From JAHEME01 sp034435035 (GTDB taxonomy: Bacteria > Chloroflexota > Anaerolineae > Aggregatilineales > UBA3940), in assembly GCA_034435035.1 (NCBI GenBank), contig DAOTXW010000037.1, forward strand, positions 1-11,720: a stretch of 11,720 nucleotides of DNA. Direction: 5' to 3'. Below, in pieces: positions 1 through 5,487 of the stretch (positions are counted from its first letter, which is position 1; the number at the start of each line of letters is the position of its first letter). A program made the position numbers and the translations under genes. Under the pieces are notes generated by a model. The model was not told the origin of the DNA. It ran no database searches and saw only the letters and a program-made list of their open reading frames with translations.

Positions 1-98
1 AGGGATGGCAGCGCCGCGCAGCCTGCCGCCAGCAGCGCGCTGCACAGCGACGCCAGCAGCGCCGCAGGCAGGCGCCGGGGGTAGCCGGGGAGTTCCAT
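1..98 (-). CDS. Lipoprotein, N-terminal part only (runs off left edge)
   Basis: Reading the minus strand from the ATG at 98 gives 32 codons, open to the window edge. The visible residues are a textbook lipoprotein signal peptide: a short n-region with two arginines (PRR, residues 7-9), a hydrophobic core (LPAALLASLCSALL) and a lipobox LAAGC, with the modified cysteine at residue 27. The mature protein would be lipid-anchored on the outer face of the membrane. Its function cannot be told because the mature part is outside the window. A second in-frame ATG lies at 107 (MEG added), but a TATAAT box overlaps it (106-111), so the 98 start fits better, probably on a leaderless mRNA. The gene lies 337 bp downstream of the ureohydrolase on the same strand, with a repeat block between them, so they are unlikely to share a transcript. 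Confidence 0.8.
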   Translation of the reverse strand, partial: MELPGYPRRLPAALLASLCSALLAAGCAALPS

Positions 99-105
99 GC
101 CTTCC

Positions 106-111
106 ATTATA
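106..111 (-). promoter_or_regulatory. -10 box (TATAAT) for a leaderless lipoprotein mRNA
   Basis: The minus strand reads TATAAT, then the 7 nt GGAAGGC, then ATG at 98. A perfect -10 hexamer this close to the start codon puts transcription start at or next to the A of ATG, which is the layout of leaderless genes. No good -35 is visible at 16-18 nt spacing (GTCGCA at 17 nt). Confidence 0.6.
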
Positions 112-140
112 AACGCGCCCGGCGGATGTGCGACTCGGCG

Positions 141-417
141 GGCGCCGGGGGGTGCATTCCAGTTCGGGGGGGCAGGGCAGTTTTCGCACCGGAACCTCAC
201 CCCCTTGATCCCCCTCTCCGCTAACGCTGCGAAGCTGCGCGGAGAGGGGGAGTCCGAGCGCTGCGAGGACGGGGGTGAGGTCAATCCCGCCCTAACCCCC
301 TCCGGGTCTTCGACCCGCCTCCCCTTGCAAGGGGGAGGCCCATCCGGGCGGAGCGAGGACGGGGAGGGGGTTCACGGGCGGACCTCAGGTCCCCCAACCT
401 GAAATGCACCCGGCGCC
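141..417. repeat. MITE-like intergenic element: nested palindromes with imperfect terminal inverted repeats
   Basis: The 338-bp gap between two genes is almost filled by layered inverted repeats. The outermost arms are 141-170 and 391-417. They share GGCGCCGGG, then a TGCATT-containing 18-mer with 15 of 18 matches, with a 3-nt insertion in the left arm. Inside lie two nested palindromes. The first has outer arms CCTCACCCCC (195-204) and GGGGGTGAGG (271-280) and inner arms CCCCCTCTCCGC (210-221) and GCGGAGAGGGGG (239-250), all perfect. The second has arms AACCCCCTCC (294-303) and GGAGGGGGTT (363-372) around a central hairpin at 318-338. Both carry GCGAGGACGGGG (263-274 and 353-364), so one may be a diverged copy of the other. 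No transposase is encoded. From memory, similar CCTCACCCCC/CCCTCTCC blocks are common between genes in Chloroflexota genomes. It may also terminate the ureohydrolase transcript, which ends at 436. Confidence 0.65.
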
Positions 418-435
418 GGGGGCCTCAGGCCGCGC

Positions 436-1347
436 TCAGCGGCCGATCACCCGGCCAAAGACCTCGTAGATCACGCGCAGGGCGGCCTGAGAAGTGATGT
501 CGGCGCTGTCCAGCGGCGGGGCTACCTCCACCACGTCCATCGCCCGCACCGGCAGCCCGGCGAAGACGATCCGCGTGAACTCCAGCAGGTCGCGGGTGGA
601 GGGGCCGCCGGCCTCCGGCGTGCCCGTCCCCGGCGCGTAAGCCGGGTCCAGCCCGTCGATGTCCAGGGTGAAGTAGACGGCGTCGCAGTCCTTCAGCTGC
701 TCCACCACCTCGCGGGCCACGGCCTCCGCCCCCCGCGTATAGACCTCGCGGGCGGAGTGGACGCCGATCTCCGGGTGCGCCCGCAGGACGGCGACCTCGT
801 CGGCCATCCACGACCGGATGCCGGTGAAGGTCAGGTGGCGCGGGGCCAGATGGGGCAGCTCCAGCGCCCGGCGCTCGGTGCAGGCGTGCGACCAGCGATG
901 CCCCTCGAACTCGTCGGCCAGGTCGAGGTGGGAATCGAAGTGCACCACGCCCATCCGCGCCCCCGGCGGCAGCGACCGGCTGAAGGCGGCCATCAGCGGG
1001 ATGGTCACCGAGTGATCGCCGCCCAGGAACAGCGCGAAGCGGTGCCTCAGCGCGTCCGCGGCGGCGGCCTCCACGCGGGCGAAGTAGCGCTCCCAGTTCA
1101 GGTCGCCCTTGATGTCGCCGTAGTCCCTGACGCGCAGGCCGTCCAGGGGCAGGCCCTCCTCGGTGCAGGGGGCCAGATAGGGGGTGATGGCCCGCAGCCG
1201 CGCCGGGGCGAAGGACGCGCCCTTGCGGTAGCTGGTCGCGCTGTCGAACGGGACGCCCAGCAGGCCGATCTCGGCGTCGGCGTCGTCGGAGAGCAGGCCG
1301 CTCCAGGTGGTGTGATAGTCGGGGGCGGTGGGGTTGAGATCGGACAT
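436..1347 (-). CDS. speB: Agmatinase-family ureohydrolase
   Basis: This is a 303-residue cytoplasmic binuclear-metal hydrolase of the arginase/agmatinase superfamily; agmatinase turns agmatine and water into putrescine and urea. The family metal-binding motifs are all present: GGDHS (H112), DSHLD (D138, H140, D142) and DIDGLDP (D229, D231), followed by the usual APGTGTPEAGG loop (238-248) and VVEVAPPLD (272-280). Length is normal and no key residue is missing. I start it at MSDLNP because GGAGGAAG lies 4 nt upstream; an in-frame ATG at 1410 would add 21 residues without a ribosome site and overlap the promoter. The substrate loop reads SHACTERRA (153-161), where agmatinases often have an SHGTPFRRA-like stretch. 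Guanidinobutyrase, guanidine hydrolase or another guanidino substrate is therefore possible. No polyamine gene lies nearby, so the symbol is by family, not context. Confidence 0.88.
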   Translation of the reverse strand: MSDLNPTAPDYHTTWSGLLSDDADAEIGLLGVPFDSATSYRKGASFAPARLRAITPYLAPCTEEGLPLDGLRVRDYGDIKGDLNWERYFARVEAAAADALRHRFALFLGGDHSVTIPLMAAFSRSLPPGARMGVVHFDSHLDLADEFEGHRWSHACTERRALELPHLAPRHLTFTGIRSWMADEVAVLRAHPEIGVHSAREVYTRGAEAVAREVVEQLKDCDAVYFTLDIDGLDPAYAPGTGTPEAGGPSTRDLLEFTRIVFAGLPVRAMDVVEVAPPLDSADITSQAALRVIYEVFGRVIGR

Positions 1348-1381
1348 CGGGCTTCCTCCGGGGCAGGTGGCGCACTCCGCT

Positions 1382-1410
1382 ATGGTAGCACGGGACGGGC
1401 GGGGCCTCAA
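1382..1410 (-). promoter_or_regulatory. Promoter of the ureohydrolase gene
   Basis: The minus strand reads TTGAGG (1410-1405), a 17-nt spacer, then TACCAT (1387-1382), with an extended -10 TGC directly before it. Predicted transcription start is near 1375, giving a leader of about 28 nt that contains the GGAGGAAG ribosome site. Confidence 0.55.
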
Positions 1411-1497
1411 AAGAGGGGGGCGGATCGGGGACGCGGCCCGGGGGCGAGGGCGGCAGCCGGCTCGCCGCCGATCTCCTCCTGCCCTGCGCCCGCGCTC

Positions 1498-1525
1498 TTG
1501 TGGCCCGATTAAATCTGATTATACT
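1498..1525 (+). promoter_or_regulatory. Promoter of beta-helix gene A
   Basis: TTGTGG (1498-1503), a 16-nt spacer and TATACT (1520-1525) lie in the only AT-rich patch of this intergenic region. The opposite strand also reads TATAAT at 1523-1518, so weak bidirectional activity is possible. Transcription start near 1532 would give a leader of about 165 nt. Confidence 0.5.
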
Positions 1526-1538
1526 GATAAGAGTTGTA

Positions 1539-1670
1539 TGAATAGGCCTGGCCAGCACCCTGACCTTCAACACCCCGCTTTCTCTCGCTTTGCCGTGTCA
1601 GGGCGGCCCTGTGCTTCCCGGGCCTATTCACCGCCCGTATTGGATCCAATTGGTTCTGGGGATCGCGATC
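1539..1670 (+). promoter_or_regulatory. Palindrome-rich 5' leader of beta-helix gene A
   Basis: TGAATAGGCC (1539-1548) pairs perfectly with GGCCTATTCA (1621-1630), extendable by a G-U and two G-C pairs. Inside it CCCTGAC (1558-1564) can pair with GTCAGGG (1597-1603), in competition with a local hairpin CAGGGC/GCCCTG (1599-1604 and 1606-1611). Downstream are two perfect DNA palindromes, ATTGGATCCAAT (1639-1650) and GATCGCGATC (1661-1670), just before the ribosome site. It matches no riboswitch class I recognise. Confidence 0.4.
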
Positions 1671-1697
1671 TCAAGGAGAATGCAGGAGGATTGTGAC

Positions 1698-3401
1698 ATG
1701 AGACACGTTCATATTCCTACAACTCATACAACTTCTCTGAGCCGGGGGCTGATGCTCGCCGTGCTGCTGTGCCTGGCGCTGGGAGCCGCCGCCCCGGTCC
1801 GGGCCGCCGTGGGCGACATCGAGTGGTGTCCGGCGCCGGAAACCTATGGGGGTGTCACCTGCCTGGTCGTCGGCACCGTGCAGGCGGCAGTGGATGCCGC
1901 CGCGGCGGATGGCGTGCCGGGCACGATCTACGTGCCGGCGGGTGCGTTCCCGGAAAATGTGTCCGTGCCGGCGCTGCAGGATGTTGACTTCGTGGGCAAT
2001 GCCAATGGCATGGGCCCGACCAGTCTGAACGGGATCACCTTCATCGGTACGCGCAACTTCGACCTGACAGCCTTCACCTTCGGGACCGCAACGGTCAGCG
2101 ACGGCCGGGGCGAGGTGGGGATTTATTTGAGCACGGGGCCGGTCAACTTCACCAACGGCAGCTATAGCCGTGTGAGCGTTACGTCTCACGACGGCGCGGT
2201 CGTGCTGGACGGCGTGAGAGCCTCGAACAGCCTGACGACCGGCATCAGCATCGACAACACCTCCGGATCGCCCGGCGCCGTGATCATCACCGACACCACC
2301 TCCACCGGCCATGCCCTGACAGGGCTGCGGGTGATCTCGGAAGGCAACGTGAGCCTGACGAACGTCAGCGCCAGCAAGAATGGCTTGAGCGGCCTTGACG
2401 TGGATAACAGCGCCGGCCTGGGGCAGCCGGTGGTGATCACAAGCTCCGCCGGGGGGCTCAACCGCTTCGAAAAGAATGGCTCGGATGGCATACAAATCAA
2501 GACCAACGGCAATGTCACGATCGCAGATGCCTACGCCAACAAGAACGGAGGAGATGGGGCGTGGGTCGACAGCGCCGGGAGGATCGATATCTATACGGTA
2601 AATATCGTCCGGAACCGCTTCGACAAGAATGGCTCACAGGGGATGGGCCTGCAGGCTCTTGATTACATCAGCCTCGTCGATTTCAGCGCGAGCAAGAACG
2701 CCGGCACCGGGGTGCGCGCCCGAAATGACAGCGGCAGCGGGGATATCATGATCGGCAGCCTCAACTGCCTGTGCAACAAGGCCGACAAGAACGGCCTCTT
2801 TGGCCTGGAGCTGACCACTGACGGCTCAGTCTACGTGCTGAATATCAGCGCCAGTAAGAACGGCTCAACCGGCCTGGATGTGGTGCTTGTCAGCGGCATC
2901 GGGAACGTAAGCATCACCAGCAACAATACCTACGTCAACCACTTCGACAAGAATGGCGGGGATGGCATCGATGTGATCGGGCGCGGGCCTGTCGCGATCG
3001 GCAACAGCACGGCGCGGCAAAACGCCGACTTTGGCGTGCAGCTAAACACCCTCAGCGGGACGGGGACGGTGTTCGTGGCTGGCGGCAATACCTACGGGCG
3101 CTTTGACGGCAACGGTCAGGCCGGCATCGATGTCGTCTCCAGCGGCGAGGTGACCCTCCAGAACCTGAGCGCCAGCGACAACGGCAAGAGCGGGCTGGCG
3201 GACGGGGTGCGGATCGTTACCACCGCCGATGACGCCGACATGACCTGTGTGTCAGCCAATGACAACTCTGACAACGGCCTGGATGCGAGTCTGTCATGGG
3301 CCACGCTGACGTTGAACGGCGTCGTCCTGATCGGCAATGACAATGGCAATCTGAACCTCTTGGACACGAGCCTGGTAGAATACCCGGCCAGCTGCCCGTA
3401 G
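1698..3401 (+). CDS. Secreted parallel beta-helix repeat protein A
   Basis: This is a 567-residue exported protein. Residues 1-37 form a Sec signal peptide (core LMLAVLLCLALGAAA, probable cleavage after VRAA). A pectate-lyase-like head follows (about 58-100: GTVQAAVDAAAADGVPGTIYVPAG), then a long right-handed beta-helix with an asparagine ladder. In the helix ASKNG and RFDKNG turns alternate. ASKNG-type turns start at residues 225, 280, 331, 385, 439 and 492, and FDKNG-type turns at 257, 308, 362, 416 and 469, a double-coil period of about 54. Cysteine pairs C44/C55 and C517/C566 sit at the two ends, as in paralogue B. No acidic cluster identifies a lyase active site, and no anchor or sorting signal ends the protein, so it may bind or cap glycans or be a matrix component. 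I start it at 1698 because AGGAGGA lies 7 nt upstream; the open frame reaches back to 1590 but has no signal peptide at that start. Codon use is less GC-biased than in paralogue B. Confidence 0.93.
   Translation: MRHVHIPTTHTTSLSRGLMLAVLLCLALGAAAPVRAAVGDIEWCPAPETYGGVTCLVVGTVQAAVDAAAADGVPGTIYVPAGAFPENVSVPALQDVDFVGNANGMGPTSLNGITFIGTRNFDLTAFTFGTATVSDGRGEVGIYLSTGPVNFTNGSYSRVSVTSHDGAVVLDGVRASNSLTTGISIDNTSGSPGAVIITDTTSTGHALTGLRVISEGNVSLTNVSASKNGLSGLDVDNSAGLGQPVVITSSAGGLNRFEKNGSDGIQIKTNGNVTIADAYANKNGGDGAWVDSAGRIDIYTVNIVRNRFDKNGSQGMGLQALDYISLVDFSASKNAGTGVRARNDSGSGDIMIGSLNCLCNKADKNGLFGLELTTDGSVYVLNISASKNGSTGLDVVLVSGIGNVSITSNNTYVNHFDKNGGDGIDVIGRGPVAIGNSTARQNADFGVQLNTLSGTGTVFVAGGNTYGRFDGNGQAGIDVVSSGEVTLQNLSASDNGKSGLADGVRIVTTADDADMTCVSANDNSDNGLDASLSWATLTLNGVVLIGNDNGNLNLLDTSLVEYPASCP
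2370..3257 (+). repeat. Tandem double-coil repeats (about 54 codons) in beta-helix protein A
   Basis: About five and a half degenerate units of about 162 bp. Each has an (A)SKNG turn and, about 30 residues later, an (R)FDKNG turn, each followed by a G-hydrophobic-x-hydrophobic strand. Conservation is at protein level, in turn asparagines and glycines; the DNA copies have diverged. Confidence 0.8.
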
Positions 3402-3432
3402 CGGGCGGAGGGGCGTGGCCATCGGAAGTCGA

Positions 3433-3461
3433 CCGGGGCGGCTCACGCCGGGCCGCCCCGG
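3433..3461. terminator. Stem-loop between converging genes
   Basis: Perfect 10-bp arms CCGGGGCGGC (3433-3442) and GCCGCCCCGG (3452-3461) with a 9-nt loop, 31 bp after the stop of beta-helix gene A. No T-run follows on either strand, so it is at best a weak or factor-assisted terminator. Confidence 0.4.
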
Positions 3462-3492
3462 CCGGGGTTGACCGCGCCCCTGCCTGCCGGCC

Positions 3493-3729
3493 TTACGGGT
3501 TCGGCTCGCTGCGCCCGGTCTGCCCGGGGGCCTGAGCAGGGGGAAGACCCCGGGGAATCCGCGCCACGACAATCTGGCCGATGCCGGTGAGCTGCTCGCT
3601 CACCCGGTCGAAGTCGTCGCCAGTGATGGAGATGTGGATCACCACACTGCCGCGCAGGATCAGCAGCGCACGGCCAGTCGCCTTCACCCTGAAGGATGCG
3701 CGCATCAGGGCGCGCTGTCTATCCATCAA
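3493..3729 (-). pseudogene. Short coding remnant, apparently the C-terminal end of a lost exported-protein gene
   Basis: A 78-residue minus-strand frame has the third-position G/C bias of real genes here. Its residues look like a protein tail: an alternating strand pattern (RALLILRGSVVIHISITG), a charged amphipathic stretch (DDFDRVSEQLTGIGQIVVARI) and a proline-rich end. This resembles the last part of periplasmic or lipoprotein domains. No ribosome site precedes the possible starts (TTG 3729, ATG 3726), and no coding potential continues upstream in the same frame. I read it as the 3' remnant of a gene whose front was deleted. A small functional protein is possible. It converges on beta-helix gene A and lies back to back with the glycosidase gene. 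I do not recognise the family. Confidence 0.35.
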
Positions 3730-3796
3730 ACGATGTATTTTTGAGGCGATCGGGACGAATTGTCAGGCAGGCCCCGGCTCCCGCCGCCCCGGTCGA

Positions 3797-3825
3797 TTCC
3801 GGCCCGGCGCTCTCTGTGCTATACT
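3797..3825 (+). promoter_or_regulatory. Promoter of the glycosidase gene
   Basis: An extended -10, TGCTATACT (3817-3825), lies 34 nt before the chosen start codon. The -35 at 17-nt spacing (TTCCGG, 3797-3802) is poor, as often seen with extended -10 promoters. Its position supports the start at 3860 and argues against any start further upstream. Confidence 0.55.
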
Positions 3826-3859
3826 CGGAGGGACCGCACGCGATCCGCCCGGTGAGGCC

Positions 3860-5305
3860 ATGCCCGATCCTCTTGCTCCCATCCCGCCCCGACTGACGCT
3901 GCGCGCCCTGCTGCGCGCGGCTGCCGTGGCGCTGGGCCTGATGTTCGCCCTGATCCGTCCGGACGGCGGGGGCGCTCCGCCCGCCGGCGCCTACAGCGGG
4001 ATCGCCCGCCACATCGGCTACGGGATCAGCGTCGCCCCGTTCGTGCCCTCCCGGCCCGATCTGCTCAACGCGATGGGCATGGACTGGGTGAAGGTCTACC
4101 AGACCGACCAGATCGACGACTACCCCAACCAGCATGTGCTGTACCGCGTGGACGTGCCCAGGAACCCCACCGAGTTCGGCGCGTGGGAGCGCGGCCTGCC
4201 CGACCTGGCCCGCGAGCTGGCCGACCGCGGCGTGGCGGCAGTGGAGATCGGCAACGAGTTCAACCTGGCCGCCGAGTGGGATGGCCGCGTGCCGGAGGCG
4301 CGGCTGGCCGCCGACGCCATCTGCCGCGCCTACCGCCAGTTCAAGGCGCACGCCCCGGAGATCGTGGTGGTGGCCGGCGGGCTGGCCCCCACCATCACCA
4401 CGCCCGACCGCAAAGCCCAGACCGACCTGGTCTTCGCTCAGGAGATGCTCAATTACGGCGTCGGCGGCTGCTTCGACGCCTGGGCGTACCATCCCTACGG
4501 CTTCAACCAGCCGCCGGAGGCCGACCCCGGCAAGCACGAGCTGACCTTCCGGCGCACCGAGCGCATGTACCGTCTGCTGTGGGAGAACGGCATCCGCGAC
4601 CGGCAGATCTGGATCACCGAGTTCGGCTGGGTGCGCGACCCCCGCGAGGAAGGGCTGGACTGCTCGCGCGATGCCGGCTTCACCGACTTCCAGTGGATGA
4701 TCGTCCCGCGCGACGTGCAGGCGGCCTACACCGCCCGCGCCTTCGAGTTCGCCGACCGGCACTGGCCGTGGGTGGGGCCGATGTTCCTGTGGAACCTGAA
4801 CTGGAATCAGGTCGATCCGGCGCAGCTGTCGCGCTGCCACCACATGCGCCGCTACGCCATCCTGGATGACGCGGGCCAGCCGCTGCCGGTGTTCTACGCC
4901 GTGCAGTCCGTCGAAAAGCGGCCCCCGGTGGAGTACCGCCCGACGGTGGGGTCGCTGGTGCTGGGGATGACGCGCACCCTGGAGGCCGGCTGCACCGGCC
5001 CGACGCGCCTGGGCAGCTTCGTGGTGCTCAACTCCGGCTACCCCGGCCACCTGGACGTGGAGATCGAGCCGGCCAACGGGCCGGGCCGGCCGCGGGTGTG
5101 GACGAGCGCCGCCGCGGCCACCAGCGGCAGCGAGGTCGAGGTGTTCGTGGATGCCACCGGCATGCCGCCCGGCCTGCATCTGATCGCCATCAACCTGCGG
5201 GCCTACGGCACGCGGCGCATGTCCAGCGACGTGGCCCGCGGCTGGCTGCTGATCCACTACCCCAGCACGCCGGCCTGCGTGGCCCGCTTCAACAGCGGGA
5301 ATTAG
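3860..5305 (+). CDS. Exported clan GH-A glycoside hydrolase (family unassigned)
   Basis: This 481-residue protein has a hydrophobic N-terminal segment (about 12-32, RALLRAAAVALGLMFALI), acting as signal peptide or membrane anchor, then a TIM-barrel glycosidase domain (about 48-352). Two retaining-mechanism glutamates are recognisable: the acid/base in VEIGNEFN (E133) and the nucleophile in IWITEFGW (E254). The expected barrel segments lie between them (VVVAGGLAPT 169-178, DAWAYHPYG 206-214), and MFLWNLNW (308-315) supplies the usual late-barrel tryptophans. GH39-, GH5- or GH53-like enzymes share this pattern; I cannot assign the family or substrate. Residues of about 380-481 form a beta-sandwich-like domain. 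I start at 3860 because a GGTGAGG stretch lies 2 nt upstream and the promoter at 3817-3825 fits; the frame is open back to 3581, but that part is not protein-like. Beta-helix paralogues flank it, and 182 bp with a separate promoter separates it from gene B. Confidence 0.9.
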   Translation: MPDPLAPIPPRLTLRALLRAAAVALGLMFALIRPDGGGAPPAGAYSGIARHIGYGISVAPFVPSRPDLLNAMGMDWVKVYQTDQIDDYPNQHVLYRVDVPRNPTEFGAWERGLPDLARELADRGVAAVEIGNEFNLAAEWDGRVPEARLAADAICRAYRQFKAHAPEIVVVAGGLAPTITTPDRKAQTDLVFAQEMLNYGVGGCFDAWAYHPYGFNQPPEADPGKHELTFRRTERMYRLLWENGIRDRQIWITEFGWVRDPREEGLDCSRDAGFTDFQWMIVPRDVQAAYTARAFEFADRHWPWVGPMFLWNLNWNQVDPAQLSRCHHMRRYAILDDAGQPLPVFYAVQSVEKRPPVEYRPTVGSLVLGMTRTLEAGCTGPTRLGSFVVLNSGYPGHLDVEIEPANGPGRPRVWTSAAAATSGSEVEVFVDATGMPPGLHLIAINLRAYGTRRMSSDVARGWLLIHYPSTPACVARFNSGN

Positions 5306-5364
5306 CCCTCAGTCAGCAGCGATGGGCTGGCTGCCCCGCGCCGCCCCGGATCGTCCGCGCGTCC

Positions 5365-5393
5365 TTGCGCAGCGGCCCAAAGCCGACTATGAT
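5365..5393 (+). promoter_or_regulatory. Promoter of beta-helix gene B
   Basis: TTGCGC (5365-5370), a 17-nt spacer and TATGAT (5388-5393). Transcription start near 5400 gives a leader of about 88 nt. It lies in the 182-bp gap after the glycosidase, so gene B can be transcribed alone even if read-through also occurs. Confidence 0.55.
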
Positions 5394-5487
5394 CATCGCC
5401 ATTGACGAACTTAACGCCCTCCGCCATTGCTCCTGTCGAAGTGCGTGTTCGCCACATCCATCCAGCTGAGCAGGGGAGGACGATATC

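Noticed and set aside
97..402. Plus-strand frame of 101 codons before the ureohydrolase
   Set aside because: It is a translation of the nested palindromes (141-417). It has no ribosome site, low-complexity residues and no protein-like pattern.
1411..1497. Hairpin GGCGAG/CTCGCC in the GC-rich stretch upstream of the ureohydrolase promoter
   Set aside because: It has six-base arms in a G/C-only context with no relation to a stop codon or promoter; chance pairing is likely.
757..1512. 251-codon plus-strand frame opposite the ureohydrolase
   Set aside because: It is antisense to a gene with complete catalytic motifs. Its Gly/Arg/Gln-rich composition is typical of a GC-rich shadow frame.
1590..1697. 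Upstream start for beta-helix protein A
   Set aside because: The 36 added residues precede a perfect signal peptide, have no ribosome site and fall in the structured leader.
2370..3257. Possible CRISPR-like array from the repeated pattern in beta-helix gene A
   Set aside because: The repetition is at protein level with a period of about 162 bp, with no identical DNA repeats or unique spacers. It is in-frame coding for beta-helix turns.
3581..3859. Upstream start for the glycosidase (93 extra codons)
   Set aside because: It would place the signal segment internally, cover the glycosidase promoter and overlap the remnant on the other strand, which has better coding bias.
3719..5257. 512-codon minus-strand frame opposite the glycosidase
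   Set aside because: The plus strand encodes both GH-A glutamate motifs. The minus frame is His/Gly/Val-rich with no recognisable domain or ribosome site.
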